Counted from the stretch's first letter, positions 9,827 to 19,409 are shown. The stretch: 64,000 nt of DNA from Blautia sp. (GCA_023667395.1 JAMPAC010000006.1:1-64000); one strand, 5' to 3'. Notes: generated from the letters alone by a model not told the origin. Translations and numbers: made by a program.

Positions 9827-10942
9827 CTATTTTGCTCTCCTGGCCTGGAGCCTTACGTTCAGGACAAACCCCATACCCATAAAAAGACTCATCAGTGAAG
9901 TCAGCCCGTAACTTACAAAGGGCAGAGGCAGACCCGTATTAGGCATGATAAAGGTTGCCACACCGATGTTGACAAAACTCTGGAAAGCCACCATTCCTCC
10001 CATTCCCGCTGCAATGACCGTCCCGGCCGTGTCCTTTGCCTTTCTGGCAACGGAGATACATTCCAGTGAGATCCCCATAAGGAGAATAATGACTGTGACA
10101 CTTCCCTTAAAACCAAATTCCTCGCCGATCACCGCAAAAATGAAATCCGTCTGTGCCTCCGAGATGAAATTTCCGTTCTTCACGGAGGTGATCTCGTTGT
10201 TCTTGTAGCCCTTGCCCTCCAGCTGTCCCGAGGCGATGGCCGTGACGGAATTCAACTGCTGGTACGCCAGTGTGGTGGAATACTCCTGGGGATCCACAAA
10301 GGCCAGGATCCTCCCCCGCTGATAGTCCGTCAGGATCTCATTGTCGGGCTGCAGCGCCATGGATATGACGATGGCCACCGCAGGGAGGGCGACGGCAAAA
10401 GCGCCGAGCACAAGCTTCCAGCTGATCCCGCCTGCGAACAATACAAAACAGAATACAACAATCACTACAATACTGGTGGACAGATCCGGCTGCTTATAGA
10501 TCATCACCCAAGGCACCGCCGCCAGTACGACGGAGCACACGATGAATCGGACAGTATTGATCTTCTTCCTATATTTCATAATAAACTGTGCAAAGAATAA
10601 AATCAACAAAATTTTAGCAGTTTCTGAAGGTTGGAATCTTAAACTGCCGATTTCCAGCCATCTCTGCGCTCCCTTGGCCTTATCCCCGGCGCTGGAGAAC
10701 AGCACCAGCGCCAGCAGTCCTATATTTGCGGCATACATAAGCCAATACAATTTCAATACCGCAGAGTAATTAAAAAGCGATATGATGATCATGGCAGCGA
10801 CCCCCGCCGCCACTCCCGCAAGCTGTCTCTTCTGGAGCGATTCCTCGGCGCTGCCGATGGCCATGATGCCGATGACCGACAGCGCCAGTATCATAAACGC
10901 CAGCTTAAAGTCATAATCTCTTATCCTGTAGTTTTTGAACAT
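9827..10942 (-). CDS. rodA: RodA/FtsW-family peptidoglycan glycosyltransferase
   Basis: This SEDS-family polytopic membrane protein polymerises lipid II glycan strands together with a class B penicillin-binding protein. About ten hydrophobic segments are visible in 371 residues. Typical stretches are [31 protein letters not shown] and the C-terminal [12 protein letters not shown]. RodA rather than FtsW is favoured because the operon also carries mreBCD and a PBP2-type transpeptidase, its expected partner. Confidence 0.92.
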   Translation of the reverse strand: MFKNYRIRDYDFKLAFMILALSVIGIMAIGSAEESLQKRQLAGVAAGVAAMIIISLFNYSAVLKLYWLMYAANIGLLALVLFSSAGDKAKGAQRWLEIGSLRFQPSETAKILLILFFAQFIMKYRKKINTVRFIVCSVVLAAVPWVMIYKQPDLSTSIVVIVVFCFVLFAGGISWKLVLGAFAVALPAVAIVISMALQPDNEILTDYQRGRILAFVDPQEYSTTLAYQQLNSVTAIASGQLEGKGYKNNEITSVKNGNFISEAQTDFIFAVIGEEFGFKGSVTVIILLMGISLECISVARKAKDTAGTVIAAGMGGMVAFQSFVNIGVATFIMPNTGLPLPFVSYGLTSLMSLFMGMGFVLNVRLQARRAK

Positions 10943-10978
10943 AACAATACCATGTCTTTCCGCAAACTGTAAGCGGGA

Positions 10979-11269
10979 TCATTTTACGTTCAGCACGTGT
11001 TCCTGCGCCGTCGTGTCCAGAATGGGAATATTCGCGTATAACATGGGATGTTTGTTTGCGCCTTTACCCGTCCTGTTCCCCACTGTACTGATCTGGATCT
11101 CTATGTTTTCCGCGTCTATCTTCATATATTTTGATATCACCTTGGCGATATCGTTCTTGATAAGCTCCATCATTTCCGGCGAGCAGTTGACCCTGTCGGA
11201 GATCAGCAGGATCTTCAGCCTGTCCTTGGCAATCTGGCAGGAGCTTTTTCTGCGAAAGAAATGTCTCAT
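10979..11269 (-). CDS. minE: Cell division topological specificity factor MinE
   Basis: MinE stimulates the MinD ATPase and drives pole-to-pole oscillation of the Min system. The 96-residue product has the N-terminal MinD-contact helix (CQIAKDRLKILLISDR) and the C-terminal dimerisation domain ending in LYANIPI. It directly follows minD. A complete MinCDE set places the division site by the oscillating mechanism rather than through DivIVA-MinJ. Confidence 0.93.
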   Translation of the reverse strand: MRHFFRRKSSCQIAKDRLKILLISDRVNCSPEMMELIKNDIAKVISKYMKIDAENIEIQISTVGNRTGKGANKHPMLYANIPILDTTAQEHVLNVK

Positions 11270-11283
11270 TCCACTGCTCCTCC

Positions 11284-12078
11284 TTATGCTTTATGGAAAA
11301 TCCCCGTTACCCTTGTCCAGAATGAAATCCCTTTCTCGAAATTCAGGAAAGGCACTTCTTTTCCCTCTACCCGCAGCACCACGTTGGCGTAGGCCTGTCC
11401 CGCCGGGCAGTCGCTGCCAACCAGGGGCTCGCCCTGGTTGGTGGAAATGACCACGTTCTCATCATCGGGCACAATGCCGATCAGCGGGATGGCCAGGATA
11501 TCCACCACATCCTGGGCCGACATCATGTCCCCTTTCCGCACCATGTCCATCCGGAGGCGGTTGAGGATCAGATCCATCTGCTTGAACCCGTTTGCCTCCA
11601 GCAGCCCGATAATGCGGTCCGCGTCACGGATCGCCGAGACTTCCGGCGTGGTGACCACCAGCGCCCTGTCGGCTCCGGCGATGGCGTTCTGGAAGCCCTG
11701 CTCGATGCCCGCCGGGCAGTCCAGGATAATGTAATCAAACTGTTCCTTTAAATGTTCGATGACCTTGATCATCTGCCCCGGCGACACGGCGGTCTTATCC
11801 CTTGTCTGCGCCGAGGGCATGAGATACAGCCCGGGATGACGCTTGTCCCGGATCAGGGCCTGCTTCACGCGGCAGTTTCCCTCCACCACGTCAACCAGGT
11901 TGTAGACAATGCGGTTTTCCAGCCCCATCACCACATCCAGGTTGCGCAGACCGATGTCCGTATCGATCAGGCATACCTTTTTCCCGAGTTTCGCAAGACC
12001 TGTCCCAACGTTTGCCGATGTGGTGGTCTTTCCCACACCGCCTTTTCCTGAAGTGACGACAATGACCTGACTTTCCAT
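11284..12078 (-). CDS. minD: Septum site-determining ATPase MinD
   Basis: MinD is a deviant Walker ATPase that recruits MinC to the membrane. GKGGVGKTT near the N-terminus is the deviant P-loop, LIDTDIGLRNLD and YIILDCPAGIEQGF are the switch regions, and the C-terminus (FLNFEKGISFWTRVTGIF) resembles the amphipathic membrane-targeting helix. GGAGG stands upstream of the start. The gene is preceded by minC with a short palindrome between them. Confidence 0.96.
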   Translation of the reverse strand: MESQVIVVTSGKGGVGKTTTSANVGTGLAKLGKKVCLIDTDIGLRNLDVVMGLENRIVYNLVDVVEGNCRVKQALIRDKRHPGLYLMPSAQTRDKTAVSPGQMIKVIEHLKEQFDYIILDCPAGIEQGFQNAIAGADRALVVTTPEVSAIRDADRIIGLLEANGFKQMDLILNRLRMDMVRKGDMMSAQDVVDILAIPLIGIVPDDENVVISTNQGEPLVGSDCPAGQAYANVVLRVEGKEVPFLNFEKGISFWTRVTGIFHKA

Positions 12079-12121
12079 GTTTCAAATCCTCCATTTTCAT
12101 TTTGTCGTCCTCCGAATCCTA

Positions 12122-12142
12122 AGGAACTGTCAGACAGTTCCT
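12122..12142. repeat. Perfect palindrome between minC and minD
   Basis: Ten-base arms AGGAACTGTC/GACAGTTCCT around a single A form a perfect inverted repeat that overlaps the minC stop. It could be an RNA hairpin that shields the minC messenger end. No U-run follows, so it is not a normal terminator. Confidence 0.6.
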
Positions 12143-12812
12143 AAAAGGAACTCAGCAAATCTTTTGTAAAATTGTCAAATATGATCTTATCGTTTTTTAC
12201 ATATGCGATCTTCGGCTGTACTTTTGGGCGTATGCTCCATTTTGACTGTTTTGTACCTGATTTATATTTGAAATCGCCGATCTTGATTCTTTCCGGCTCC
12301 ATTTCAAGCGCTGCAACAAAGGCTCCCTCCATGCCGTTTCCGCCTGCATAGGCCTCGCCGTAGAGTCCGCCCAGGATAATGATGTTCCTTGCGCTGATGA
12401 CTGCGCTTCCGGGGTAAACATCCCCCAGGACGATAATGCTGTTTTCAGTCTCTATCACTTCATTGTTCTTCAGGGTACCCTTGAAGAACTGCCCATCCTC
12501 ACCGCCGCTGAGTTTCTTCTCCATATGCGCCAGCGCCTTGATGAAGTTCTTGTTGGCGGCCTCGTCCCTGCCCACAATGCAGGCGATGCTTAAGTTGCTG
12601 TTCTGGTGGATGGTATCCAGAATGGCGATCTCCTCCGCGCTGCTGACCTCCCTCCCCTCAATGGAGAGAGCCATGCAGGCCGTACCAAAGAAGCCCTTTG
12701 CCCCTGAGAACTTGCCGGCAAGTTCCCCCAGGATCTCCTCAAAGCCAGCCTCCTCATTTAGATGAAGGGAAATCCCATTAGGAAAACTTTTGATCAATAC
12801 CGCGTCTTTCAT
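12141..12812 (-). CDS. minC: Septum site-determining protein MinC
   Basis: MinC blocks FtsZ assembly away from mid-cell when carried by MinD. The 223-residue product has an N-terminal FtsZ-interacting domain and a C-terminal beta-helix with repeated short strands (ENSIIVLGDVYPGSAVISARNI in overlapping pieces, and GGNGMEGAFVAALEMEP), which is the MinD-binding part. The typical motif GDVxPGxxV is present. It opens the minC-minD-minE segment. Confidence 0.93.
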   Translation of the reverse strand: MKDAVLIKSFPNGISLHLNEEAGFEEILGELAGKFSGAKGFFGTACMALSIEGREVSSAEEIAILDTIHQNSNLSIACIVGRDEAANKNFIKALAHMEKKLSGGEDGQFFKGTLKNNEVIETENSIIVLGDVYPGSAVISARNIIILGGLYGEAYAGGNGMEGAFVAALEMEPERIKIGDFKYKSGTKQSKWSIRPKVQPKIAYVKNDKIIFDNFTKDLLSSF

Positions 12813-12859
12813 GCTGCCTATCCCCTCCTTCTTCTTTTATTTCTTTACACCTTTCCCGT

Positions 12860-13089
12860 CATGCCGCCTCCGGCGGCATAAGCCAATCAATGAACCGCCG
12901 CAAGACCGGAAGAATCGCCTGCCCAAAGCGAACCAGTTCGCTTGGCGATTCTTCCAGGCGAAACATAGAAAATCTTTGCCTGCCCTGGGAAGAACGCTGT
13001 TCTTGCGTTCTTCCGTGCGCATAGGTTCCGCCTTGCGGAACCGTAGATTTTCTTAGGCAGCGTACTTTGCTGCCTTAGAAAATCTTTGC
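12860..13089. repeat. Hairpin array, copy A of a dispersed repeat family
   Basis: Several inverted repeats follow each other: GCCGCCTCCGGCGGC, a nested GGAAGAATCGCC...GGCGATTCTTCC, GGGAAGAACG...CGTTCTTCC, GGTTCCGCCTTGCGGAACC, and a final hairpin with arms AGATTTTCTAAGG/CCTAAGAAAATCT at 13045-13085. The last hairpin starts ten bases behind the stop of the PBP2 gene. Related copies lie at 30.8 and 41.1 kb. The array fills the PBP2-minC gap. Confidence 0.8.
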
Positions 13090-13095
13090 ACACTT

Positions 13096-15981
13096 TTACA
13101 TTTCGTTAGATATTCCCGCATCGGGAGCGTCCGCCGTACCTGTGATCAACTCGTCTTCGTCCGCCAGGCCGTAATAATACTTGATGATATCCCTGGCGGC
13201 CTGTGCCGCGTGATCCGAGGAATATCCGAAAGGGATCCGGACGGTAAGGGATATTTCAGGCTCCTCATAAGGCGCGTAGCATATGAACAACGCGTGGTTG
13301 GGCCTGGATGAGGTCTGCTCCGCAGTACCGGTCTTGCCCGCCACATTGACCGCCAGGTCGGCGAAATAGGATTTATTCTCCACCACCTGGCGCATGCCCC
13401 GATGGATGGCGTTCCAGTATTCCTGGGGAAGTTCCACCATATTGCGGATATCCGGCTCAGATTCCCGGATCACCGCGCCCCCGGAATCGGTGATCCTGTC
13501 GATCAGGGTCAGGTTATAACAGGTCCCGCCGTTTGCCACCGTGGTCACATAGCGCGCCAGCCCTGCGGTAGTATAGCTGTTCCCGCCCTGGCCGATGGCG
13601 GAACGCGCCGGGTCGATATTGGAAAAGTCCGGCTCGTATTCCGTGATCTCAACGCCGGATTTCTCCGTCAGCCCGAACAGATCCGCATATCGGTACAATG
13701 TATTTAATCCCTCGGTCTCATTATAGACTCCCGACCGGATGGAAAGCTGGTAACCCACGTTATAGAAATAATAGTTGCAGGAATCCCGGATGGCCGTGAC
13801 CAGGGTCTCGTTTCCGTGCCCGGTACGCCTCCAGCACCTGGGCGACGGGGTGATCTCCTCGAAAGTACCAGTACAGTTGACCCTCTGATAGAGGTCGATC
13901 ACGCCCTCCATCAGTCCCGCCGTGGCGGAGACCGCCTTGAAAGTGGATCCCGGCGCCGCCTTATACTGGGTGGCGTAATTCAGCTGGGGGCTTGCTTTAT
14001 CGGCGTTCAGCTGGGCATAATATTCCGCATCGATGGAATTGGCCATCTTGTTATTGTCATAACCGGGATAGGAAACCATGGCCAGCACGTCCCCCGTGTG
14101 CACATCCGTGATCACCACGGAGGCGTTACAGGGATCCAGGGCAAGCTGTGCCGGGGTGATATCCAGGTTTGTAATGCGGTTCATCATGAAATCGTAAGCT
14201 TTCAGCTTCCCGGCATACAGGGCCTCCTCGTCCTCCAGGGATATCTCAATCCGGTTCTGCTCGCAGAGGATCATGCACACATCCTTTCCCGTGATCACAT
14301 CCGTCAGGAGCATATATTTGTAAAACCGCTTCTGGAACTCCGTGTTCCTGTCTATGGACGCAATGATGTATTCCATCAGCTTCTCATATATTTCCGTGGA
14401 GTCCGAATACTTGTCGTCCAGTTCCAGCTTGCTGACGTCTATCCAGTTTTGGGCAATACAGTATTTGAGGTACTCGTTCAGACAGATCACCTCATCCGTG
14501 GCCCAGGCAATCTGGGTGGCGTCATTGGGATCGATGGCTTCGCTCATGATCACGCCGCTGCGGTTCAGCAGGGTCACAATATTGCTCTGGTATACCTGAT
14601 ACTCCTTTGTCAGCTTATTGTAGGGAGTCAGACCCTCCGTCAATTCATAAAGCAGCGTATCGTAGACTTTCTGCTTATAGGCCAGATATTTTTCATATAC
14701 CTGGCGCTCCGTCTCGCCCGCATTCTCCGAAGCCAGACGCTTTATGTCGATGATGCTGTTATTGAACATGGCGAAATAGACGTCATAAATCGGGATCTTG
14801 ATCTCCGCGCTGCCGGAACCGGGCGCCGCCACATATTCCTTTGCGTTGATGATCTTGCTGGACACCAGGCCGGCAAGCTTCTGCTCCATGATGTTGTAAA
14901 CGGCCTTTGTCAGTTCCTTATCAATGGTCAGGTAAACGTCCTGTCCGGACAGCGGCTCCTGTGTCTCCAGGATGGTGATTACCTTGCCCATATTGTCCAC
15001 CACTACCTTTTCGTAGCCTTTCCGCCCCTGGAGCGTGGTCTCCAGGTAAGCCTCGATACCGCTCTTGCCCACCACATCGCTGATACTGTATGTATCAGGG
15101 CTGCCTGTGGCCGCTGCCATCTCCTCGTTCAGTTCCGTCAGTTCGTCGGAGGATATTTTGCCCGTGTATCCAAGGACATGGGCAAAATACTTGCTGTCCA
15201 CATATTTGCGGATGGTGTCCTCCTCAATCCTGACGCCCGGAAGCACATCGGAATTTTCCAGGATCACGACCCTTGTCCTCTCGTTCACATTGGTGGCCAC
15301 TGTCGTACCGATATATTTCCGGTAGGAGGTCAGGCTCATGGCATAACGGATCGTCACCATCTTCAGCCAATCCTCCTGGGAATAGCCCTGTCCCGGGAAA
15401 AACCGGCTCCTGGAATCGTCGGGATCCTCGTATTCCCCGATAGCAAAACGTTTGGTGCCGCTCAGGTACTCCATCACTTCCCTGGCCGTGGCGGTTCGCT
15501 GCGCGTCATCCAGATCCCCCACCGCAGAATATCCGTAGACATCCGCCAGGAAACGCAGAAGGCTTGTCCCCTCGGCGGTGTACGCAAATTCGCCGTCCTC
15601 GTCAATATAAATCTTGAAGTCGGTGATCACGCTGTCGCCGTTCTTCTCCACCATCTGGATCAGGCGGAAGATGGTCTCGTTCAGGTTCCTGTTCTTGGAA
15701 CCGTCGGATTCAAAGACATCCTCTATCTTCACGGAGTACGCCAGTTCGTTATAAGCAAGCAGTTCCCCGTTCCTGTCATAAATATTTCCCCGCGTGCTGG
15801 CGATATCCCTGGTCTTTTCAATCTGCAGGATGAAATCATTCAGGTACTCCTCCCCGTGGACGATCTGCAGGTCGAAGCAGCGGTAGATCAGGATACCGCC
15901 CAGGATGCTGAAGAACACGGTCAACAGGGTCAGCCTGCTGGTAAATATGCTGATCATTTTATCTTTAAATTCATCAAACAA
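13096..15981 (-). CDS. Class B penicillin-binding protein 2 (elongasome transpeptidase)
   Basis: This transpeptidase cross-links peptidoglycan during elongation and should pair with the RodA encoded in the same operon. One N-terminal membrane anchor (about 14-36) is followed by a dimerisation domain and the transpeptidase domain with SxxK (STFK, near residue 678), SCN and KTG (near 881). At 961 residues it is longer than the 600-700 usual for the family; the extra length is a mainly helical, charged insert around residues 370-610 ahead of the catalytic core. It overlaps the mreD end by eight bases. Confidence 0.93.
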   Translation of the reverse strand: MFDEFKDKMISIFTSRLTLLTVFFSILGGILIYRCFDLQIVHGEEYLNDFILQIEKTRDIASTRGNIYDRNGELLAYNELAYSVKIEDVFESDGSKNRNLNETIFRLIQMVEKNGDSVITDFKIYIDEDGEFAYTAEGTSLLRFLADVYGYSAVGDLDDAQRTATAREVMEYLSGTKRFAIGEYEDPDDSRSRFFPGQGYSQEDWLKMVTIRYAMSLTSYRKYIGTTVATNVNERTRVVILENSDVLPGVRIEEDTIRKYVDSKYFAHVLGYTGKISSDELTELNEEMAAATGSPDTYSISDVVGKSGIEAYLETTLQGRKGYEKVVVDNMGKVITILETQEPLSGQDVYLTIDKELTKAVYNIMEQKLAGLVSSKIINAKEYVAAPGSGSAEIKIPIYDVYFAMFNNSIIDIKRLASENAGETERQVYEKYLAYKQKVYDTLLYELTEGLTPYNKLTKEYQVYQSNIVTLLNRSGVIMSEAIDPNDATQIAWATDEVICLNEYLKYCIAQNWIDVSKLELDDKYSDSTEIYEKLMEYIIASIDRNTEFQKRFYKYMLLTDVITGKDVCMILCEQNRIEISLEDEEALYAGKLKAYDFMMNRITNLDITPAQLALDPCNASVVITDVHTGDVLAMVSYPGYDNNKMANSIDAEYYAQLNADKASPQLNYATQYKAAPGSTFKAVSATAGLMEGVIDLYQRVNCTGTFEEITPSPRCWRRTGHGNETLVTAIRDSCNYYFYNVGYQLSIRSGVYNETEGLNTLYRYADLFGLTEKSGVEITEYEPDFSNIDPARSAIGQGGNSYTTAGLARYVTTVANGGTCYNLTLIDRITDSGGAVIRESEPDIRNMVELPQEYWNAIHRGMRQVVENKSYFADLAVNVAGKTGTAEQTSSRPNHALFICYAPYEEPEISLTVRIPFGYSSDHAAQAARDIIKYYYGLADEDELITGTADAPDAGISNEM

Positions 15982-16492
15982 ATTTCTGCGCTCTCTTTCT
16001 TTCTATGGCTTCCAGTTTCCCGTTGACCAGGAGGATCAGGGGATACAGGAAGATCGTGATGACGACGGTATAGATCGCCTCAGGGAGGATCACATGGGTG
16101 AAATAATAGCTGAAATCAAACCTGCCCCGCAACAGGAACATCAGGAGGTAGCACAGGATCCCGTAGGACAGGTCACTGACCACGATCAGGGCAATGGGAA
16201 GCTTGATATCCTCCGGATAAAAGATCCTGCTGAACTTGCCGTTCAGGTAGCCTATGTACATCAGCACCAGGGCGTAAAACCCCAGAAAACTCCCAAAGAA
16301 TATGTCGCTCAGCAGTCCGCAGAAAAAGCCGATGATCAGTCCCTCCTTCTCTCCCCGCATGAACCCAAAGGAGGATGTGAGTATGATCATCAGATTGGGG
16401 ATGATCCCCGCAAATGCCAGGCTGTTGAACACGCTGCACTGTAATATGAAACATACCAAAACAAATAAGGTAACTATGATCTTTCTGAGCAT
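15974..16492 (-). CDS. mreD: Rod shape-determining protein MreD
   Basis: MreD is a small polytopic membrane subunit of the elongasome that works with MreC. The 172 residues are almost all hydrophobic helices; the N-terminal MLRKIIVTLFVLVCFILQ and the internal GEKEGLIIGFFCGLLSD stretch are characteristic. Its position directly after mreC and overlapping the PBP2 start supports the call, since MreD sequences diverge strongly. Confidence 0.9.
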   Translation of the reverse strand: MLRKIIVTLFVLVCFILQCSVFNSLAFAGIIPNLMIILTSSFGFMRGEKEGLIIGFFCGLLSDIFFGSFLGFYALVLMYIGYLNGKFSRIFYPEDIKLPIALIVVSDLSYGILCYLLMFLLRGRFDFSYYFTHVILPEAIYTVVITIFLYPLILLVNGKLEAIERKRAQKFV

Positions 16493-16511
16493 ATGGCCTC
16501 CGGTGTTGTTT

Positions 16512-17384
16512 TTACTGTTCCTCTATTCTCTGCTTCAGATCCGTGATGACCAGAACCTCGCTGAGGTGCTCAAAGTCAACTGCCGGTGTGATCAGGCCGG
16601 ATTTTGTCAGGTTATTGTTATCCTTGTTGATGGTGTTGATATATCCGATCAGTATGTTGGGGAGGTACTTATCGCTGATGTCGGAAGTCACTACCTTATC
16701 GCCCTCCGCCACCTTGTTCTGGCTGTCCACCAGCTGGCTGAACGTGATGCAGTTATCCGCCATCAGTTTCAGGTCTCCCGTGACAGTAAGATTATCCTCG
16801 GTGGAAAGGGTCATGGCGCTGACGTTGACATTATCGGAAATGACGGAAGTCACTTTCGCCCAGTTGGGACCCACGGATGTGATCCGGCCCACCAGGCCGC
16901 CGCCGGCAATGACGTTCATATCCACCGCCAGACCCTCCTCCGTCCCCTTATCAATGATAAAGGCGGAATACCAGTTTCCGGAATCCCTGGCGATGATCCG
17001 TGCGCCCACCTTGTCGTACTCGCCGTACTGCTCGTCCAGCGCCACCAGTTCCCGCATCCGGTTCAGTTCATATTTATCCTGCTGGAGCAGCGTATTCTCC
17101 TCGGTCAGGGCCGCGATCTCCTCCCTCAGCCGGGCGTTTTCGTCCAGCAGCGTCCTGATCTGCACCAGTTCCTCGGACCGGCTGGAAAGCCAGCCTCCCA
17201 TCTTGCTGATCCCCCGTTGGAAAGGTACGATGACATATCCCACCGCCGTGTTCAGCGGGCGGTTAAATACGTCGGTCCCAAATGTGACCAGCATCAGGCC
17301 GGTGCACAATATGGTTAAAATCAAAAGGAGATATTTACTCGGTAAAGTAAATCTCTCCCCTTTTCTTTTTATGATCGGGCTCAT
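16512..17384 (-). CDS. mreC: Rod shape-determining protein MreC
   Basis: MreC is a single-pass protein that links MreB to extracytoplasmic wall enzymes. It has a membrane segment at about residues 18-38, a coiled coil at about 65-110 (LLDENARLREEIAALTEEN region) and the paired beta-barrel domain with DSGNWYSAFIIDKGTEEGL. The length of 290 is usual. Its start overlaps the mreB stop by four bases (ATGA), so the two are coupled. Confidence 0.94.
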   Translation of the reverse strand: MSPIIKRKGERFTLPSKYLLLILTILCTGLMLVTFGTDVFNRPLNTAVGYVIVPFQRGISKMGGWLSSRSEELVQIRTLLDENARLREEIAALTEENTLLQQDKYELNRMRELVALDEQYGEYDKVGARIIARDSGNWYSAFIIDKGTEEGLAVDMNVIAGGGLVGRITSVGPNWAKVTSVISDNVNVSAMTLSTEDNLTVTGDLKLMADNCITFSQLVDSQNKVAEGDKVVTSDISDKYLPNILIGYINTINKDNNNLTKSGLITPAVDFEHLSEVLVITDLKQRIEEQ

Positions 17385-18391
17385 TTACTCATCCCTTCGA
17401 TTGCGTAGGCTACAGATTTATAGTTGTCGTCCTTGATGATCTTGGCCAGCCCCATGACAACGCTTGTGACGGGATTCTCGGCAACGTTCACCTTCAGCCC
17501 CGTCCCCGTGGCAAGCCGCTCCGCCAGATGGCTCACCTGGGACGCGCCGCCGGTGAGGTAGACGCCGTGCCGGTAAATGTCCGCCGCCAGTTCGGGTGGC
17601 GTTCTCTCCAGGATCACTTTCACGTTGTCGATGATGGTGTTAAAATGCTCCTCCAGACACTGATCCACCAGCTTGGTGGGTATCTCGCGTTCCACCGGAA
17701 GCCCGGTCACGATATCCCTGCCATAGACCACGGCGCCCTGCTCCGCCCTCTCCAGTTCGCTGAGGGAAATCTTCACCGTCTCCGCAGTCTTGCCGCCGAT
17801 GATCAGGCTGAATTCCTTGCGCACCGCATTCCGGATGGCCTCGTCAAATTTCAGTCCGCCCGTCTTGATCAACCTGCTCAGCACGATGCCGCCCAGGGAC
17901 AGGATGGAAATTTCCGTGGTCTCATAGCCCACATTCACCACCAGGACACCCTGGGAATTCTTCACGTCGATCTCCAGGCCCAGGCCGTCCGCAACGGCTT
18001 TTTCCACCACCATGATCTTCTTCGCCTTGACGTTGGCGTCCCTGATCAGGTCGTAAAAGGCACGTTTCTCTACCTCCGTGACGTCCGTGGGCACCGCGAT
18101 GAAGAAATCGGCGGGCTTGCTGTTGCCTTTCTGCAGGTCGCCGATAAAATAGCGTACCAGCGTCTCCATGTTCTTGATGTCCGCAATGACGCCGTTGGAC
18201 AAGGGATAGGAAATATGAATATTTCCGGGTGCTTTCTCATACATTTCAAAAGCGGAGTCGCCATAGGCGAAAAGCGTGTTTTTATTTTCAATGGCGATCA
18301 TGTTCTTCTCCACCAGGACATGATCCTCGCCCCTGCTGTAGATCTTGATATTGTTGGTACCGAGGTCGATACCGAATGCGTTGTTTGCCAA
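17381..18391 (-). CDS. mreB: MreB-family actin-like protein
   Basis: MreB polymerises under the membrane and guides lateral wall synthesis. The phosphate-1 motif FGIDLGTNNIKIY and the adenosine motif YLTGGASQVSHLAERLA are present in 336 residues. The sequence is somewhat divergent from common MreB (the usual GIDLGTANTLVY is altered), but adjacency to mreC and mreD makes the assignment secure. It is the first shape gene of the operon, 34 bases after radC. Confidence 0.93.
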   Translation of the reverse strand: MANNAFGIDLGTNNIKIYSRGEDHVLVEKNMIAIENKNTLFAYGDSAFEMYEKAPGNIHISYPLSNGVIADIKNMETLVRYFIGDLQKGNSKPADFFIAVPTDVTEVEKRAFYDLIRDANVKAKKIMVVEKAVADGLGLEIDVKNSQGVLVVNVGYETTEISILSLGGIVLSRLIKTGGLKFDEAIRNAVRKEFSLIIGGKTAETVKISLSELERAEQGAVVYGRDIVTGLPVEREIPTKLVDQCLEEHFNTIIDNVKVILERTPPELAADIYRHGVYLTGGASQVSHLAERLATGTGLKVNVAENPVTSVVMGLAKIIKDDNYKSVAYAIEGMSK

Positions 18392-18425
18392 AACAAAAGC
18401 CCCTTTCTTAATGTATTTATCTCAT

Positions 18426-19124
18426 TTATAAAAGCCGCTTTTCCTTGAAACTGGTGTAGCGGTTATCGCCAATGATGATGTGATCCAGCAGCCGGATATC
18501 CATCTTGTCGCCCAGTTCCCTTAAGTTGGCGGTCAGTTCCAGATCCGACTGGCTGGGAGTGGGGTCGCCGCTGGGATGGTTGTGCACCAGCAGGAGGTTG
18601 ACCGCGCCGCACTGAAGCGCCGCCAGGAAGATTTCCCTTGGCGAGATCAGCGACATCCTCACGCTTCCCTCGGACAGCTTCTGCTCCGAGATGATCCGGG
18701 TACTGGCATCCAGACAGACCAGGATCACACATTCCGTCTTTTTGTGCCGCAGCTTTTCCATAAAATAGTCCGCCACCTGCCCCGAACTGTTGAAATAGTC
18801 GCCCTTTTTCGCGGTGGCCGCGCTCATCCGCATGGTCAGTTCCGTAAGGCATTTCAGCTTCACGGCCTTGACTTCGCCGATCCCCTTGATGGCCTGAAGT
18901 TCCTTTAGGGACACGTCGTAAAGTCCCAGCAGCCCCTCCTTGGGGTATTTTGCAAGCGCCAGAACCTGTTCCGCCAGCTGCATGGCGTTGCAGTCTTTTG
19001 TACCAGTGCGGATAATGATGGCCAGCAGTTCCGCCTCCGTCAGATTCTCCGGCCCGAACCGCTGGAATCTTTCGTAGGGAAGCATCTGCGCCTGATAGGA
19101 TGGATTGTTGTTTTCGGTTGCCAT
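18426..19124 (-). CDS. radC: RadC family JAB-domain protein
   Basis: The product has 232 residues with helix-hairpin-helix (LQAIKGIGEVKAVKLK) and a JAMM-type metal motif, VHNHPSGDPTPSQSD. Despite the name, a repair role for RadC is unproven in the family; the metal motif suggests a hydrolase, possibly a DNA or peptide processing enzyme. It is encoded just upstream of mreB, as in many Firmicutes. Confidence 0.93.
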   Translation of the reverse strand: MATENNNPSYQAQMLPYERFQRFGPENLTEAELLAIIIRTGTKDCNAMQLAEQVLALAKYPKEGLLGLYDVSLKELQAIKGIGEVKAVKLKCLTELTMRMSAATAKKGDYFNSSGQVADYFMEKLRHKKTECVILVCLDASTRIISEQKLSEGSVRMSLISPREIFLAALQCGAVNLLLVHNHPSGDPTPSQSDLELTANLRELGDKMDIRLLDHIIIGDNRYTSFKEKRLL

Positions 19125-19169
19125 ATCTTTCTCCCTGCAACCTTCCCCGACTGACAGGATACTGCGGGA

Positions 19170-19409
19170 CTATCTGATAAAACGGTATACCACCAGCGCT
19201 ATCACCACGCCGATGACGCTGGCGATGGTGATCTGGATGGTGAGCCCGAATGTCAGCACGAAAAATCCCAGATCCAGCACCATGGGGGAACTCAGCCCGA
19301 AAGATTGTCCGTAATTCAGGAAGCTGCCCTCAAAGAACGTGCCTATGAAGCGGCCGATCACAAATCCCACCAGCACCAGCAGAACCAGTACCCAATTTAC
19401 TCTTCTCAA
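19170..19409 (-). CDS. DUF4321 small membrane protein
   Basis: This 79-residue protein has two hydrophobic segments (about 5-22 and 50-75) separated by a short loop, with the FFVLTFGLTIQITIAS stretch typical of DUF4321. Such proteins lie beside radC and mreB in many Clostridia. No biochemical function is known. It is probably the first gene of the shape operon. Confidence 0.8.
   Translation of the reverse strand: MRRVNWVLVLLVLVGFVIGRFIGTFFEGSFLNYGQSFGLSSPMVLDLGFFVLTFGLTIQITIASVIGVVIALVVYRFIR

Noticed and set aside
13816..16026. A 736-codon open frame on the plus strand opposite the PBP2 gene
   Set aside because: It is the antisense shadow of a clear transpeptidase gene, rich in Gly, His and Arg, with no ribosome site or recognisable domain.
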